Assembly: GCA_017520105.1 (NCBI GenBank)
Contig: JAFWRL010000128.1
Coordinates: 1 to 27,092 of the forward strand
DNA: 27,092 nt
Direction of reading: 5' to 3'
Origin: Fibrobacter sp.
Lineage (GTDB): Bacteria; Fibrobacterota; Fibrobacteria; Fibrobacterales; Fibrobacteraceae
Shown here: in pieces, positions 15,964 through 22,652 of the stretch
Numbering within the stretch: the first letter of the stretch is position 1
Layout: every line of letters starts with the position of its first letter
Notes under the pieces: model-generated
Database searches by the model: none
What the model saw: only the letters and a program-made list of their open reading frames with translations
What the model was told of the DNA's origin: nothing
Made by a program: the position numbers and the translations under genes

Positions 15964-15992
15964 TTGACAAAGGAGCATTTTTTTTCTCTATT
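15964..15992 (+). promoter_or_regulatory. Promoter of the small basic protein gene
   Basis: A consensus TTGACA (15964-15969), a 17-bp spacer and TCTATT (15987-15992). The inferred leader is about 35 nt and contains GGAG 8-10 nt before the ATG. Confidence 0.6.
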
Positions 15993-16034
15993 TGGTGGCG
16001 TATTTTTTTGTTTAACCTTTAACGGAGATACAAT

Positions 16035-16130
16035 ATGCCTTGCGGAAAGAAAAGAAAGCGCAGGAAGATTGCGACCCACAAGCGTAAGAAACGCCGTCGT
16101 CGTGACCGTCACAAAAAGAAACTTCGCTAA
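16035..16130 (+). CDS. AURKAIP1/COX24-like small basic (ribosome-associated type) protein
   Basis: A 31-residue protein beginning MPCGKKRKRRKIATHKRKKR, with about two thirds Lys/Arg/His. It closely resembles the 28-36-residue AURKAIP1/COX24-domain proteins of Bacteroidetes and relatives, which share the MPxGKKRKR...ATHKRKKR pattern. The eukaryotic relative AURKAIP1 is the mitoribosomal protein mS38, so a small-subunit ribosome role is likely by homology. It has its own near-consensus promoter, a GGAG ribosome site and a downstream intrinsic terminator, so it is a stand-alone transcript. It is too short for default gene finders. Confidence 0.88.
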   Translation: MPCGKKRKRRKIATHKRKKRRRRDRHKKKLR

Positions 16131-16161
16131 TATCCGTTAGCATTTTCTTGTGATTTCCTGT

Positions 16162-16190
16162 AAGACGGAGTGTAAAAGCTCCGTTTTTTC
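16162..16190 (+). terminator. Intrinsic terminator of the small basic protein gene
   Basis: ACGGAG (16165-16170) / CTCCGT (16179-16184) with an 8-nt loop, then a run of T. A-U pairs from the flanks can extend the stem. Confidence 0.82.
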
Positions 16191-16301
16191 GTTTTTTTCT
16201 TGAAAAAAGACCAGGAAAAACACCTGGAAAAGCACATTTTTCGAAGAAAACATTAGATTTTTCAATCATTTGGTAAATAGGGCTCGCCCAAAGGAATAGA
16301 A

Positions 16302-17258
16302 ATGATAGATCGCAACAAACACTTCCTCCGCTTGACCGACTGGAGCGAAGAAAAAGTGCTCGAAACCATAGAGATTGCCTCGCGTCTCAAGGCCGAAGTT
16401 CACGCCGGCAAGGTATCTGACCGTCTTCACGGCCAGAACATCGCCATGTTCTTCGAAAAACCGTCGCTGCGAACTATTACGACATTCCAGGTGGGCATGA
16501 ACCAGCTCGGTGGACACGCCGTGCTCCTCGCCCCGGATTCTATCGGTCTTGGCAAGCGCGAAAGCGTCAAGGACGTCGCCCGCTGCCTCAGCCGCTGGGT
16601 GAACGCCATCGTCGTTCGTTGCTTCAAGCAGCAACTCGTCGAAGAACTTGCCGAATACGGCACCATCCCGGTCGTGAACGCATTGACGGACGATTGCCAC
16701 CCGTGCCAAGCTATCGCATTCGCCCAGATGATTAACGAAAACCTCGGCGGATTCAAGAACGGCAGCAAGCCGAAGACGGTCGCCTTCATCGGTGACGGCA
16801 ACAACGTCGCGAACTCATTCCTTGCACTCTGCTCCAAAGTCGGCATGAACTTCACGCTCGCCTGTCCGAAGGGATTCGAGCAGCCCGCGAAATTCGTCGA
16901 AGAAGCCGCCGCCGGCCTCAAGAAGCACGGCTGCCAGTACCGCGTGTTCAACGACCCGAAGGAAGCCGTCAAGGACGCAGACATTCTCTACAGCGACGTC
17001 TGGGTTTCTATGGGTCAGGAAGGCGAAAAAGCTACGAAGCAGAGCCACTTCTTGCCTTTCCAGATTAACGACGAACTCTTGAAGTTCGCTCCGGCACACG
17101 TGAAGGTCAGCCACTGCTTGCCGGCTCACCGCGGCGAAGAAATCACGGACTCCGTGATGGACAACCTCGACGTGAACATGAGCTACGAAGAAGCAGAGAA
17201 CCGCCTGCATGCACACAAGGCCGTGCTCTGGCAGGTGATGACTCCGTTTAGCAAGTAA
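16302..17258 (+). CDS. argF: Ornithine carbamoyltransferase
   Basis: A 318-residue cytoplasmic enzyme that makes citrulline from ornithine and carbamoyl phosphate in arginine synthesis. The carbamoyl-phosphate loop is FEKPSLRTITTF (S-x-R-T kept; the arginine usually following, as in STRTR, is Ile). Other landmarks are HPCQA, the ornithine loop DVWVSMGQE and HCLPAHRGEEI. The SMGQE loop separates it from the acetyl- and succinyl-ornithine transcarbamylases. AAAGGAAT precedes the ATG. The leader holds CCAGG (16211-16215) / CCTGG (16223-16227), a short inverted repeat of unknown role. No other arginine genes are adjacent; the gene ends in its own terminator. Confidence 0.96.
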   Translation: MIDRNKHFLRLTDWSEEKVLETIEIASRLKAEVHAGKVSDRLHGQNIAMFFEKPSLRTITTFQVGMNQLGGHAVLLAPDSIGLGKRESVKDVARCLSRWVNAIVVRCFKQQLVEELAEYGTIPVVNALTDDCHPCQAIAFAQMINENLGGFKNGSKPKTVAFIGDGNNVANSFLALCSKVGMNFTLACPKGFEQPAKFVEEAAAGLKKHGCQYRVFNDPKEAVKDADILYSDVWVSMGQEGEKATKQSHFLPFQINDELLKFAPAHVKVSHCLPAHRGEEITDSVMDNLDVNMSYEEAENRLHAHKAVLWQVMTPFSK

Positions 17259-17285
17259 GCTCGGCAATCATAGAAATCAAAATTT

Positions 17286-17316
17286 TGGAGTTCCGGTTTT
17301 CGGAACTCCATTTTTT
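17286..17316 (+). terminator. Intrinsic terminator of argF
   Basis: TGGAGTTCCG (17286-17295) / CGGAACTCCA (17301-17310), a 10-bp perfect stem with a 5-nt loop, followed by six T. It lies 28 bp after the stop codon. Confidence 0.92.
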
Positions 17317-17374
17317 AGTATTGAAAGCAAAATTCCTTGTGTGTATATTTTAAACCAGTCCTAAAAATGGGTAG

Positions 17375-17629
17375 CTGACACATCTGACAGAAAAGGGGGT
17401 CGAACGCTACAACAGGCTCACCACTAACCGCCCGAAAGTCCTTGCAAAAGACGGTACGGAATGCTCCGAAGTGAAAGACACTGGTTCCTACATCTTTGAA
17501 TGTTCCGAAAAGCTGGCGAAGGTGTATTTCCCGCAACTTCTAGGCGAAGCAGAAATTCTCGAACCGAGAGATTTGCGCCTCTGGTTCAAAGAGCAATTCG
17601 AAGAAGCAAGTAAAATTTACAAGCGCTAG
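17375..17629 (+). pseudogene. 3' remnant of a WYL-domain regulator gene
   Basis: About 84 codons are open from just after a TAG (17372-17374) to a TAG at 17627, with no start codon or ribosome site. The translation ends with YFPQLLGEAEILEPRDLRLW, FKEQFEEASKIYKR. This matches the C-terminal WCX/WYL extension of WYL-domain transcription factors (strand ending SYIFECSEKLAKVYFPQLLG, then PRDLRLWFKEQFEEASKIY). The N-terminal HTH and WYL core are absent. A direct repeat CTGACA-3 nt-CTGACA (17375-17380, 17384-17389) marks the left junction. It is probably what is left after a deletion or replacement at the argF-bioB site. Confidence 0.65.
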
Positions 17630-17653
17630 ATTTCGTCATAAACTAAGTACATC

Positions 17654-18790
17654 TTATCTAGCTCTGTTCAGTTTCTGCAATTCAAGTACTTTACTTTCTG
17701 GAAGATGCGAATATTTAACGATTTTTTCGATAGGTTCGTTATCAGCAAGCATATCAAGAGCCACGGCAGAACGTTCATCTGCAACACCTTCAGCACGACC
17801 TTCAACAAGGCCTTCAGCATGACCTTCTTTGCGGCCTTCTGCGAGACCTTTTGTGAGACCTTCATCATGACCTTTCGCGAAACCTTCAGCTCGGCCCTTT
17901 GCCATGGCTTTTTCACTGGCGTTGATGACAAGTCCGATTGCCCAGCTTTCGTAATCTTCCTTTGTCGTCATGTTTGCCTCCTGTGCCGCTAAAAGTTCAT
18001 CAGATGCGTTTTCAACCTTAATGCGTTCGATGGCGTCCTGTATGATGTCACTGCCAAAGTTTGGAAGTTTCTTTCCGTCTTTTGCGTGATTCAGCAGATA
18101 GAGCCATTTGTCAATAGAGCTGTTGACTTCTTCGATTGACTTTTTAAAGTTGGGCACGCTGAAAAAAATATACTTATTTTTTTCCGAAACCGGAACGGCT
18201 GCTTTGTTCTGCTCCGCCATCGTTTTCAGGGCGTGAATACTGTAAATTCCCCATTCATCGCGTACTTCACCGTCCGCGTGAGGCAGGTCAAAATTACAAA
18301 TCCAGACCGAAATGCACTCGGGGAGTTCGTAGCGACGGTATTTCTTCTCCTTTTCGGAAAGAGCCTTGAACTCTTTCGAAAGTTCCATATCCTTGCGTCC
18401 TTTGATGATATGGAATGCTTTGTAAAGAATTGTCCTGTCGATAAAGAAGTTATTTTCGAGTCTCTGCATCTCGATGTTGAAAAAGCGATTGTTACCTGTC
18501 GTTGCGAAAATGTCAAAGACAACCTTCTTTTCGTGCGGTACGCGGAAAACCAGCGCCTTGTCAAAATTAAAACGGAGCGTCTTGATTTTGCCTTCGCCTT
18601 CCAAGCCCAAAACTCCATCGAGGAAATCTTTCAGCGCCTCCTCGCTATCGAACAACGCCTTGAATGCAGGGTCATAGGTTGGGTCGAGGTACATCTGTTC
18701 CTCGAACTTCTTGCGAATGCTTTCGATGTTGTCCGTTTCCGATTCTTGTCCAGTTTCCCGTTCAAATAGGATTTCCTCATCTGTAGTCAT
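17654..18790 (-). CDS. Rpn-type PD-(D/E)XK nuclease / putative transposase-family protein
   Basis: A 378-residue protein of the RpnA/PD-(D/E)XK transposase-like family, which promotes RecA-independent recombination in enterobacteria. The start at 18790 (MTTDEEILFE) has GGAG upstream; the in-frame extension to 19012 is rejected. Family landmarks are YDPAFKALF (about 39-47), the catalytic Asp93 in VVFDIFA and the IEMQ motif (Glu107, Gln109), so the nuclease core looks intact. Residues ~296-335 are ten four-residue units of the G-x-x-E/K type, encoded by a 12-bp tandem repeat, followed by a short helical tail (LPESKVLELQKLN). It is single-gene, lies beside the WYL remnant and is typical of variable sites. 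A cellular role is not established. Confidence 0.88.
   Translation of the reverse strand: MTTDEEILFERETGQESETDNIESIRKKFEEQMYLDPTYDPAFKALFDSEEALKDFLDGVLGLEGEGKIKTLRFNFDKALVFRVPHEKKVVFDIFATTGNNRFFNIEMQRLENNFFIDRTILYKAFHIIKGRKDMELSKEFKALSEKEKKYRRYELPECISVWICNFDLPHADGEVRDEWGIYSIHALKTMAEQNKAAVPVSEKNKYIFFSVPNFKKSIEEVNSSIDKWLYLLNHAKDGKKLPNFGSDIIQDAIERIKVENASDELLAAQEANMTTKEDYESWAIGLVINASEKAMAKGRAEGFAKGHDEGLTKGLAEGRKEGHAEGLVEGRAEGVADERSAVALDMLADNEPIEKIVKYSHLPESKVLELQKLNRAR
17787..17906. repeat. 12-bp tandem repeat, about ten units, inside the Rpn gene
   Basis: Units starting CCTT recur every 12 bp from 17787 (CCTTCAGCACGA, CCTTCAACAAGG, CCTTCAGCATGA and so on), with the last unit diverged. Each unit encodes four residues of the repeated G-rich helix on the minus strand. 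Unit number can change by slippage without a frameshift. Confidence 0.85.
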
Positions 18791-19001
18791 TGTTTGTCTC
18801 CATTGCTTTTTTTTCGGGGGACGCCCCGTAAAGCGAGTAGAAGAAAGTCCTCTACCTTTTATATTAACACGCTTTTTTGAAGATTTTGGTCTAACAATTT
18901 TGCGTAAAACATTCGTTACAATTCGCAATTCAATAAAGACAGCATAGTATCCAATGTAGCTCCCCCTTTTTCTATATTTGCGCACGAAAAAGGAGTTGCA
19001 A

Positions 19002-19973
19002 ATGTCTTTCATTCAAGAACTCAAGGAAAAAGTTTTAGGCGGTTACGAAATCAATCGCGAAGAGGCGATTCACCTGCTCAGCGAAGATCTCGACGAGCTT
19101 TGCAAGGCAGCAAATGAAATCCGCGAAAAGTTCCACGGTGACGATTTTGACTTCTGCTCGATCGTGAACGCCCGCAGCGGCCGCTGCTCCGAGAACTGCA
19201 AGTACTGCGCCCAGAGCAGCTACTACCACACCGGTGCCCCCGAATACAAGCTCCTCAGCGCCGACGAAATCGTCGAAGACGCGAAGAAGAAAGAAGCCGC
19301 AGGCATCCCGCGCTACTCCATAGTCACCTCGGGACGCACGCTCTCGAACCGCGACGTAGAACAAATTAGCGAAGCCATTCGACGCCTCAAGAAAGAAACC
19401 AAACTTTCCGTATGCCTTTCGGCAGGACTCTTGAACCGCGAGCAGTTCGACAAGCTCAAGGAGGCGGGCCTCACCCGCTTCCACAACAACCTGGAAACCT
19501 ACCGCAGGCACTTTCCGGACGTGTGCACCACGCACACCTACGACGACAAAATCGGTGCGCTCCAGAACGCGCTTGCCGCTGGCCTTGAAATCTGCAGCGG
19601 CGGCATCATGGGCCTCGGCGAAACCATGGAAGACCGAATCGACATGTGCCTCGATCTCCGCAAACTCGGCGTCAAGTCCACGCCGGTGAACGTACTGAAC
19701 GCCATCCCGGGCACGCCCTACGAGAATCTTCCGAAGCTCACGAACGACGAATTCTGCCGCATCGTGGCCATTTACCGATTTATCAACCCGAAGGCATTCA
19801 TCCGCCTCGCGGGCGGCCGCGGCGTTCTGGGCGACGACGGCAAACGCGCCTTCAAGAGCGGCGCCAACGCAGCCATCACCGACGACATGCTCACCACCGC
19901 CGGTGTCAACAGCTGCAAGGACTTCGAACTCGTTAAAGGCCTCGGCTTTACCCCGCACGGTTTTTTGGAATAA
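19002..19973 (+). CDS. bioB: Biotin synthase
   Basis: A 323-residue radical-SAM enzyme that inserts sulfur into dethiobiotin. The start at 19002 has a strong AAAAAGGAG; the upstream in-frame TTG at 18978 is part of the leader. The radical cluster motif is RCSENCKYC (Cys62, Cys66, Cys69). Cysteines matching two of the auxiliary-cluster ligands are present in LSVCLSAGLL and EICSGGIMGLGE, and the arginine in FIRLAGGR is kept. The third ligand position (Cys97 in E. coli, in RFCMG) is serine here, in PRYSIVTSGR. A TATATT at 18973-18978 is a likely -10. No other bio genes are nearby. The Ser substitution suggests an auxiliary cluster unlike that of E. coli. Confidence 0.95.
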   Translation: MSFIQELKEKVLGGYEINREEAIHLLSEDLDELCKAANEIREKFHGDDFDFCSIVNARSGRCSENCKYCAQSSYYHTGAPEYKLLSADEIVEDAKKKEAAGIPRYSIVTSGRTLSNRDVEQISEAIRRLKKETKLSVCLSAGLLNREQFDKLKEAGLTRFHNNLETYRRHFPDVCTTHTYDDKIGALQNALAAGLEICSGGIMGLGETMEDRIDMCLDLRKLGVKSTPVNVLNAIPGTPYENLPKLTNDEFCRIVAIYRFINPKAFIRLAGGRGVLGDDGKRAFKSGANAAITDDMLTTAGVNSCKDFELVKGLGFTPHGFLE

Positions 19974-20000
19974 AAAATTTTCTCGAAAGCCATAATTATG

Positions 20001-20006
20001 TAAATT
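20001..20006 (+). promoter_or_regulatory. -10-like TAAATT of the NlpC/P60 gene
   Basis: TAAATT ends exactly 7 nt before the ATG at 20014; there is no Shine-Dalgarno site. The -35 region is weak (TTTTCT, 17 bp upstream). Confidence 0.45.
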
Positions 20007-20013
20007 TGAATTG

Positions 20014-20841
20014 ATGGCTTTTAAAAGTCGCACCATTATGGGAATTGCAATTGCGTGCAGTTTGATACTCTCGAACTGCGCTTTTCCCGTGCGCCCTGGA
20101 TACGATAGAAAAAGCGGTTCATACAAGCGTTACAGGGTTCCAAAGCAAGCTCCTGCCGAAATCGACACCACCACAATCAATCCGCAAGAAGAACTGGTGC
20201 TGGAAGAAAAACTTGCAGCCGGTTCTAGTATAACAGACACCGCGAGCACCCTCGACGCGAAAGACACGAGTGCGCAAAATTCTACAGTGCAGGCAGGCCA
20301 ATCACAACCAAACGTATTGGCATCGCTCGACTCAACCGGAAACAAAGAACAAAATAGCACTAGCGAACAAACTCAAAAGCAGAACGCCAAAGCTACAGAC
20401 AGCACGGCCATAAAAAACTCCGCGAAGAAAGCCGAAAAGAAAGATTCCTCAACCAAAAAGAAAACAACCGCAAGGCCGACAAATCTTGAAAAGTACGCCA
20501 GGGAATGGCTCGGAGCCAAGTATGTGTATGGAGCCGCCAGCAAAAAAAAGACAGACTGTTCCGGCTACGTGATGCAAGTCTATAAAGGTTTTTACGGGAT
20601 TTCATTAGACCACAGTTCCCAACACATGTTTGACGACGGACGTGGCTATTCCATCAGGCGCTCAAAGCTTCAGGAAGGAGATCTCGTCTTTTTCGGTAAC
20701 TTCTGGAAAATCAGTCACGTCGGAATTTATTTGAAAGGGAACCGGTTCATCCATGCCAGCACAAGCAGCGGCGTAATCATCACCCCTATGGACGACAAAT
20801 ACTGGGCGTCGAAATACAAAGGCGCAAGACGGTTTAAGTAA
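20014..20841 (+). CDS. NlpC/P60 peptidoglycan hydrolase lipoprotein
   Basis: A 275-residue lipoprotein. The signal ends in LSNC (near residue 23). A long Ser/Thr/Lys/Gln-rich, probably disordered linker (about 40-155) precedes the NlpC/P60 domain (about 155-275). The catalytic triad is complete: Cys182 in KTDCSGYV, His235 in ISHVGIYL and His247 in RFIHAST. The family cleaves peptide bonds in the stem peptides of peptidoglycan; by its lipobox this member is periplasmic and membrane-attached. The start at 20014 has no ribosome site and a -10-like hexamer 7 nt upstream. pheA starts 17 bp after its stop; the functions are unrelated. Confidence 0.93.
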   Translation: MAFKSRTIMGIAIACSLILSNCAFPVRPGYDRKSGSYKRYRVPKQAPAEIDTTTINPQEELVLEEKLAAGSSITDTASTLDAKDTSAQNSTVQAGQSQPNVLASLDSTGNKEQNSTSEQTQKQNAKATDSTAIKNSAKKAEKKDSSTKKKTTARPTNLEKYAREWLGAKYVYGAASKKKTDCSGYVMQVYKGFYGISLDHSSQHMFDDGRGYSIRRSKLQEGDLVFFGNFWKISHVGIYLKGNRFIHASTSSGVIITPMDDKYWASKYKGARRFK

Positions 20842-20845
20842 TTAC

Positions 20846-20851
20846 TATCTT
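20846..20851 (+). promoter_or_regulatory. -10-like TATCTT of pheA
   Basis: TATCTT ends exactly 7 nt before the pheA ATG. No Shine-Dalgarno site is present in the 17-bp gap after the previous gene. Confidence 0.35.
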
Positions 20852-20858
20852 TCTTCTC

Positions 20859-21728
20859 ATGAAAAAGATTGCATTCCAGGGCCGTCGCGGGGCCTACAGC
20901 GAAAGTGCGGCATACCACCTCTTCGGAAACGATATCGAAGTCGTGCCCATGGACACGTTCGAACAAATTTTCCAGGGTATCGAAACGGGTGCCGTTGACG
21001 GTGGAGCCATCCCTATCGAAAATTCAACAGCGGGTTCCATTTACGACAACTACGACTTGCTTTACAAGTGGCGCCATCCGATTGTGGCCGAAGTCAAGTT
21101 GCAAATCGAACATACGCTCTGCGCTTTGCCGGGCACCAAACTCGAAGACCTTCATGAAGTATTGAGTCACCCGCAAGGTCTTGCGCAATGCAGCCGCTTT
21201 TTCGGACAACATCCGAACATCAAGAGCACCGCATTTTACGACACCGCCGGAAGCGCCGAAGAAGTTGCGAAACGCGGAGACAAGCATGTGGGTGCCATCG
21301 CGAGCGCTTACGCGGCTAAGTTCTACGGTCTCGAAATTTTGAAGCAAGGCCTCGAAAACCTGCCGGGCGTAAACTTCACACGTTTTTACGCCATCCAAAA
21401 GACGGCCGTTGAACTGCCTGAATTCACGAAATCGAACGACGGTCCCGCCATCAAGACGACACTTCTGTTCATGCTGAGCGATTCGGGCAAGTCCGGAGCC
21501 TTGTACGAAGCACTAGGTTGCTTTGCCAAGCGCAACTTGAACCTCACCCGTATCGAAAGCCGTCCGCATCCCGACCGCCCGTGGGAATACATTTTCCACC
21601 TGTCGTTCGAAGGGAGCCCGAAGGATCCGAACGTTGTGGAAGCACTCAAGGAGCTGCAGCAATACACGGACTTTATCTACCGCCTCGGAAGCTTCCGTGA
21701 AGGAAAAACGGAAAAACTGAGCTACTAA
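20859..21728 (+). CDS. pheA: Prephenate dehydratase (monofunctional, with ACT domain)
   Basis: A 289-residue cytoplasmic enzyme that converts prephenate to phenylpyruvate in phenylalanine synthesis. The catalytic domain (about 1-185) begins KKIAFQGRRGAYSESAA and has AIPIENSTAGSI, EVLSHPQGLAQC and the NFTRFYAI signature with the catalytic threonine. The C-terminal ACT domain (about 200-280) has the phenylalanine-binding ESRPHPDRPWEYIFH (ESRP motif), so feedback inhibition by phenylalanine is expected. There is no chorismate mutase domain. It has no ribosome site; it may be co-transcribed with the gene before it or use its own start-proximal -10. Confidence 0.95.
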   Translation: MKKIAFQGRRGAYSESAAYHLFGNDIEVVPMDTFEQIFQGIETGAVDGGAIPIENSTAGSIYDNYDLLYKWRHPIVAEVKLQIEHTLCALPGTKLEDLHEVLSHPQGLAQCSRFFGQHPNIKSTAFYDTAGSAEEVAKRGDKHVGAIASAYAAKFYGLEILKQGLENLPGVNFTRFYAIQKTAVELPEFTKSNDGPAIKTTLLFMLSDSGKSGALYEALGCFAKRNLNLTRIESRPHPDRPWEYIFHLSFEGSPKDPNVVEALKELQQYTDFIYRLGSFREGKTEKLSY

Positions 21729-21772
21729 GCATAGAGAAAGGCAACCTCGAAATAAACGCGAATACAAGAAAT

Positions 21773-21820
21773 AATGGATCCCCTCCCTGACGGTCGAGGA
21801 TGACAAGTCGGGGTGACAGC
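21773..21820. repeat. REP-like intergenic sequence before rph
   Basis: A non-coding stretch with the ATGGATCCCC...GAGGATGACAAG...CGGGGTGACA pattern common in dispersed intergenic repeats. The 10-mer CGGGGTGACA at 21809-21818 recurs at 22591-22600 after rph. Confidence 0.4.
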
Positions 21821-21831
21821 AAGGAGAATAT

Positions 21832-22557
21832 ATGGCATACGAACGTACAGACAGAAAACCTGAAGAATATCGCAACCTCAAGATGACCACCGGCTTTATT
21901 TCGAGCGCCGATGGTTCCGTCCTCATCGAAATGGGACGCACCCGCGTCATCTGCAACGCAACGCTCCTCCCGAAAGTTCCGGACTGGCTCGCCGGTCGCG
22001 ACACGGGCTGGATTACGGCTGAATACAGTTTGCTCCCGCAGAGCACGGGCAAGCGCGTAGAACGCGAACGCAAAGGCGCCAGCGGTCGCACGCAAGAAAT
22101 CCAGCGCTTGGTGGGCCGTTCGCTGCGCGGCGCAGCCGACCTTGCAGCCCTCGGCGAGAACGCCATCGTGGTCGATTGCGACGTCATCGAAGCTGACGGC
22201 GGCACCCGTACCGCTAGCATCATCGGAGGCTTTGTCGCTCTCGCCATCGCTCTCAAGAAAATCAAGGAACGCCTCGGCATCACGCAGCAGATTCTCAAAC
22301 ACGGCATCACCGCCATCTCCGTGGGCGTCGTCGATGGCAATCCGCTTTGCGACCTCTGCTATGTGGAAGATTCCGCTGCCGACGTCGATATGAACGTCGT
22401 GATGCAAGACGCGAAGAACTTTATCGAAGTGCAAGGCACCGGCGAACACGCAAGCTTCGACCGCGCCATGCTCAATACGCTCCTCGACCTCGGCGAAAAC
22501 GCCTGCAAGGAAATCTACAAGAAGCAGATGGAATTGATTGGCGGCGAACTGCCGTAG
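21832..22557 (+). CDS. rph: Ribonuclease PH
   Basis: A 241-residue phosphorolytic 3'-5' exoribonuclease that trims tRNA 3' ends; it works as a hexamer in the cytoplasm. Landmarks are the start RTDRKPEEYRNLKMTTGFIS, WITAEYSLLPQSTGKR, GRTQEIQRLVGRSLR, VDCDVIEADGGTRTASI and LCYVEDSAADVDMNVV. Length and ends match the family. AAGGAG lies 6-7 nt before the ATG. It is convergent with the lipoprotein gene ending at 22653 and flanked on both sides by REP-like sequence. Confidence 0.97.
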   Translation: MAYERTDRKPEEYRNLKMTTGFISSADGSVLIEMGRTRVICNATLLPKVPDWLAGRDTGWITAEYSLLPQSTGKRVERERKGASGRTQEIQRLVGRSLRGAADLAALGENAIVVDCDVIEADGGTRTASIIGGFVALAIALKKIKERLGITQQILKHGITAISVGVVDGNPLCDLCYVEDSAADVDMNVVMQDAKNFIEVQGTGEHASFDRAMLNTLLDLGENACKEIYKKQMELIGGELP

Positions 22558-22570
22558 TCAAAGGCAAAAA

Positions 22571-22600
22571 GGCGACCCCGCAACAATGTGCGGGGTGACA
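22571..22600. repeat. REP-like hairpin after rph
   Basis: ACCCCGCA (22575-22582) / TGCGGGGT (22589-22596), a perfect 8-bp stem with a 6-nt loop and no U-run. It contains the same CGGGGTGACA 10-mer as the element before rph. Confidence 0.5.
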
Positions 22601-22621
22601 AAGTAAGACAAATGTCCAGTG

Positions 22622-22648
22622 AAAACCCGCCGCGAGTGCGACGGGTTT
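22622..22648. terminator. Terminator hairpin between rph and the lipoprotein unit
   Basis: AAACCCG (22623-22629) / CGGGTTT (22642-22648) with an inner CGC/GCG stem, one symmetric mismatch and a GAGT loop. On the minus strand it is followed by a short T-run, 5 bp after the lipoprotein stop codon. It could act in both directions. Confidence 0.7.
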
Positions 22649-22652
22649 CATA

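Larger units (their letters stand above)
15708..16034. other. 327-bp intergenic region dusA / small basic protein
   Basis: It holds, in order: a weak AGACT/AGTCT inverted repeat followed by an A/T run (15732-15760); a GC-rich patch with two hairpins (15766-15895); a perfect 11-bp AT-rich hairpin (15928-15956); and the promoter at 15964-15992. A minus-strand frame (15738-16112) crosses it but is not credible as a gene. Confidence 0.7.

Noticed and set aside
15738..16112. 124-codon minus-strand frame
   Set aside because: It crosses the palindromic patch and promoter, is antisense to the mS38-like gene and resembles no family.
17787..17906. CRISPR-like regular repeat
   Set aside because: The 12-bp units have no spacers and are in-frame codons of the Rpn gene.
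18815..18830. GGGG/CCCC hairpin in the Rpn gene leader as a riboswitch or terminator
   Set aside because: Short stem, followed by A not T on the coding strand, and no known riboswitch features.
19035..20126. 363-codon minus-strand frame over bioB and the NlpC/P60 gene start
   Set aside because: It is a long shadow caused by codon use in bioB, whose radical-SAM motifs are certain.
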